The notes under the pieces were generated by a model. That model was not told where the DNA came from. It saw nothing but the letters and a program-made list of their open reading frames with translations, and ran no database searches. The translations under genes were made by a program, and so were the position numbers. A stretch of 7,849 nucleotides of DNA. It comes from an uncultured Helicobacteraceae bacterium (GTDB taxonomy: Bacteria; Campylobacterota; Campylobacteria; Campylobacterales; UBA6016). The stretch covers positions 1 through 7,849 of the forward strand of contig CALJKN010000082.1 of NCBI GenBank assembly GCA_937973585.1. The letters run 5' to 3'. Of the stretch, positions 7,067-7,849 are shown in pieces (position 1 is the stretch's first letter; every line of letters begins with the position of its first letter).

Positions 7067-7303
7067 ATGGATATGAACACGTTTTTTCTAGGCATAATCG
7101 CTTTTTGCGTAATGGCTTTAACTATCGTAACGGTAGTTTTTTTGGTATCCGTATCAAGAAGCATAAAATCGCTAGATGAAAAAGCTACCCTTTTGGTTTT
7201 TGAGCTATCTCAGATTTTGCCTAATGTCCGTAAGACTACCCAGAATATAGCGGATATGAGCGGGCTCTTTAATATATTTTCGTTATTTAAAAAATCCAAA
7301 TAA
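7067..7303 (+). CDS. Small single-pass membrane protein, DUF948/YtxG-like
   Basis: A 78-aa protein of uncertain function. One strongly hydrophobic segment covers about residues 5-29 (FFLGIIAFCVMALTIVTVVF is its core). It is followed by a short charged helix (SRSIKSLDEKATLLVFELSQ) and a tail with NVRKTTQNIADM and a basic end, FKKSK. This layout, an N-terminal anchor followed by a helix with VRKTTQNI, resembles the DUF948/YtxG group, which is often encoded next to YtxH-domain genes as here. The resemblance is by eye only, and the protein is shorter than typical DUF948 members. The start at 7067 has AAAGGGGG about seven bases upstream; an in-frame ATG at 7073 is less well placed. It begins 27 bases after typA and ends 10 bases before the next gene, so the two small genes are probably co-transcribed. 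Confidence 0.72.
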   Translation: MDMNTFFLGIIAFCVMALTIVTVVFLVSVSRSIKSLDEKATLLVFELSQILPNVRKTTQNIADMSGLFNIFSLFKKSK

Positions 7304-7313
7304 GGGGAAAAAG

Positions 7314-7619
7314 ATGGAAAGATCGGCTGTATGTGTATTTGTGGGTGCTTTAGTAGGTGCTGCTGCGACTTATGGGGTTATGAAAAATAAAGACAAAATA
7401 GTCGAGAAGTTTGAAGCTCTTGAAGATAAAGTGGAGGCGACCCTAAAAGAAAAAGGGGTGACTGCCGACAAAGCAAAAGAGATATACCAAAAAGTATCCG
7501 ATACCGTCCACACCTCTATGGACAAACTAAAAGATATGATTCATTCTAAGTCGATATCAGAAATCGACAAAGAGCAAATCTTAAAAGAGATCGAAGCCCT
7601 AAAGGCAAAATTAGGCTGA
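7314..7619 (+). CDS. YtxH-like membrane-anchored protein
   Basis: A 101-aa protein of unknown function. Residues 4-22 form a small-residue-rich membrane segment (VFVGALVGAAATYGVM), as in YtxH proteins. The rest (about 24-101) is a highly charged, probably coiled-coil helix rich in Lys and Glu (KFEALEDKVEATLKEKG, MDKLKDMIHSKS, ILKEIEALKAKLG). The expected topology is a short N-terminal anchor with the helix in the cytoplasm or periplasm. The start is supported by AAGGGG six bases upstream (7302-7307). It directly follows the DUF948-like gene, and such DUF948/YtxH pairs are known in Bacillus and elsewhere, sometimes linked to stress. No catalytic residues are visible, so a structural or envelope-stress role is only a guess. 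Confidence 0.75.
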   Translation: MERSAVCVFVGALVGAAATYGVMKNKDKIVEKFEALEDKVEATLKEKGVTADKAKEIYQKVSDTVHTSMDKLKDMIHSKSISEIDKEQILKEIEALKAKLG

Positions 7620-7622
7620 TTT

Positions 7623-7674
7623 TTTTGTGTCAACCGAATAAGTAACTTTATATGGTTGACACAAAAGCTTTTTT
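7623..7674 (+). terminator. Inverted repeat with T-tract, probable terminator of the small-gene operon
   Basis: TTTTGTGTCAACC (7623-7635) and GGTTGACACAAAA (7654-7666) form a perfect 13-bp inverted repeat. The loop is 18 bases and could pair further internally (ATAAG with CTTAT-like bases). A run of six T follows at 7669-7674. The hairpin begins four bases after the YtxH-like gene ends. It could act as a rho-independent terminator, although the stem is not GC-rich and the loop is long. Its right arm overlaps a tRNA promoter -35 box, so an operator role is also possible. Confidence 0.6.
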
Positions 7675-7684
7675 CTGCTAAAAT
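7656..7684 (+). promoter_or_regulatory. Strong sigma-70 promoter of the tRNA cluster
   Basis: A perfect TTGACA (7656-7661) is followed by exactly 17 bases and TAAAAT (7679-7684), then a GC-rich CCCGCTC like a stringent-control discriminator. The predicted start is near 7691, about 17 bases ahead of the first tRNA. A full -35 consensus is rare in Campylobacterota and fits a highly expressed stable-RNA operon. The -35 lies inside the right arm of the inverted repeat. Confidence 0.72.
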
Positions 7685-7707
7685 CCCGCTCTCTTTTTAA
7701 GATAAAA

Positions 7708-7784
7708 GGCAAGGTAGCTCAGCTGGTTAGAGCGCTGGTCTCATAAGCCGGAGGTCGAGGGTTCGAGTCCCTCTCTTGACACCA
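7708..7784 (+). tRNA. tRNA-Met (anticodon CAU), elongator type
   Basis: A 77-nt cloverleaf with an encoded CCA end. The D arm is GCTC/GAGC, the anticodon arm CTGGT/GCCGG with loop CTCATAA and anticodon CAT at 7742-7744. The variable loop is AGGTC and the T arm GAGGG/CCCTC with loop TTCGAGT. The acceptor stem pairs G1-C72, which argues against initiator tRNA, as does the lack of three G-C pairs at the base of the anticodon stem. CAU tRNAs can also be the lysidine-modified Ile2 form; overall similarity to Campylobacterota elongator tRNA-Met favours Met, but Ile2 cannot be fully excluded. Position 2 (G) faces A at position 71, an unusual mismatch, and 7:66 is a G-U pair. Confidence 0.9.
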
Positions 7785-7796
7785 TTTAGAAAAGGT

Positions 7797-7849
7797 GCTG
7801 GTGTAGCTCAGTTGGCTAGAGCAGCTGATTTGTAATCAGCAGGTCGGGG
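7797..7849 (+). tRNA. tRNA-Thr (anticodon UGU), cut by right edge
   Basis: The first 53 bases of a tRNA are visible. The acceptor 5' strand is GCTGGTG, then TA, D arm GCTC/GAGC, and anticodon stem GCTGA/TCAGC with loop TTTGTAA, giving anticodon TGT at 7831-7833. The T arm and the 3' acceptor strand lie beyond the window. It follows tRNA-Met by 12 bases and shares its promoter. A Thr(UGU) tRNA often opens a Thr-Tyr-Gly-Thr-tuf cluster in proteobacteria; whether that is so here cannot be seen. Confidence 0.93.

Noticed and set aside
7046..7076. Tiny open frame starting in TATAATG after typA
   Set aside because: About ten codons, ending inside the next gene, with no ribosome binding site; more simply read as a -10 box and leader.
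5425..7164. Minus-strand open frames inside and just after typA (5425-5814, 6031-6717, 6590-6808, 6769-7164)
   Set aside because: They are antisense to an intact, strongly conserved gene and have no family features.
7708..7784. Initiator tRNA-fMet for the CAU tRNA
   Set aside because: Position 1:72 is a normal G-C pair and the anticodon stem lacks the three consecutive G-C pairs of initiator tRNAs.
1..7849. Mobile element, CRISPR array, integration site or a novel defence system
   Set aside because: No transposase, terminal inverted repeats, spaced direct repeats or duplicated tRNA end was seen; the window is filled by core flagellar, translation and tRNA genes.

Overview
The window looks like chromosomal DNA from a member of the Campylobacterota (the former Epsilonproteobacteria). 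This is inferred from gene content and order (fliK-flgD-flgE with a second, very large flgE), from sigma-54 promoters of the TGGAA-N6-TTGC type ahead of hook genes, from the extended TATAAT box with no clear -35 ahead of typA, and from the tRNA sequences. The moderate GC content and frequent CTA and AGA codons fit a free-living, Sulfurimonas/Sulfuricurvum-like lineage better than an AT-rich Campylobacter, but the genus cannot be fixed from this sequence.

Left part (1-5119, minus strand): a flagellar hook operon, read right to left as fliK (hook-length control), flgD (hook cap), a standard-size flgE (393 aa) and a second, much larger flgE cut by the left edge (600 codons visible, open throughout). 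The first three genes are packed tightly (gaps of 10 and 18 bases). A near-consensus sigma-54 promoter lies just upstream of fliK, and a second one lies in the 64-base gap before the large flgE. The large hook gene can therefore be transcribed both with the operon and alone. Together these genes supply the hook subunits, the cap under which hook subunits assemble, and the ruler/switch protein that ends hook growth.

Middle (5120-7039): a 117-base divergent intergenic region carries the minus-strand sigma-54 promoter and a plus-strand housekeeping promoter. It is followed by typA/bipA, a complete 600-aa ribosome-associated translational GTPase.

Right part (7040-7849, plus strand): two small genes, one for a short membrane protein resembling the DUF948/YtxG group and one for a YtxH-like protein with an N-terminal membrane anchor and a charged helix. 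Next comes a 13-bp perfect inverted repeat that looks like a terminator and also contains the -35 box of a strong promoter. That promoter serves a tRNA cluster: tRNA-Met(CAU), with an unusual acceptor-stem mismatch, and a tRNA-Thr(UGU) cut by the right edge.

The most interesting points are a FlgD-type Ig-like module inside the smaller FlgE, a flagellin-IN-like module inside the large FlgE, the independent sigma-54 promoter of the large hook gene, the shared terminator/promoter hairpin, and the G2:A71 mismatch in tRNA-Met. I found no mobile element, CRISPR array or clearly new system.
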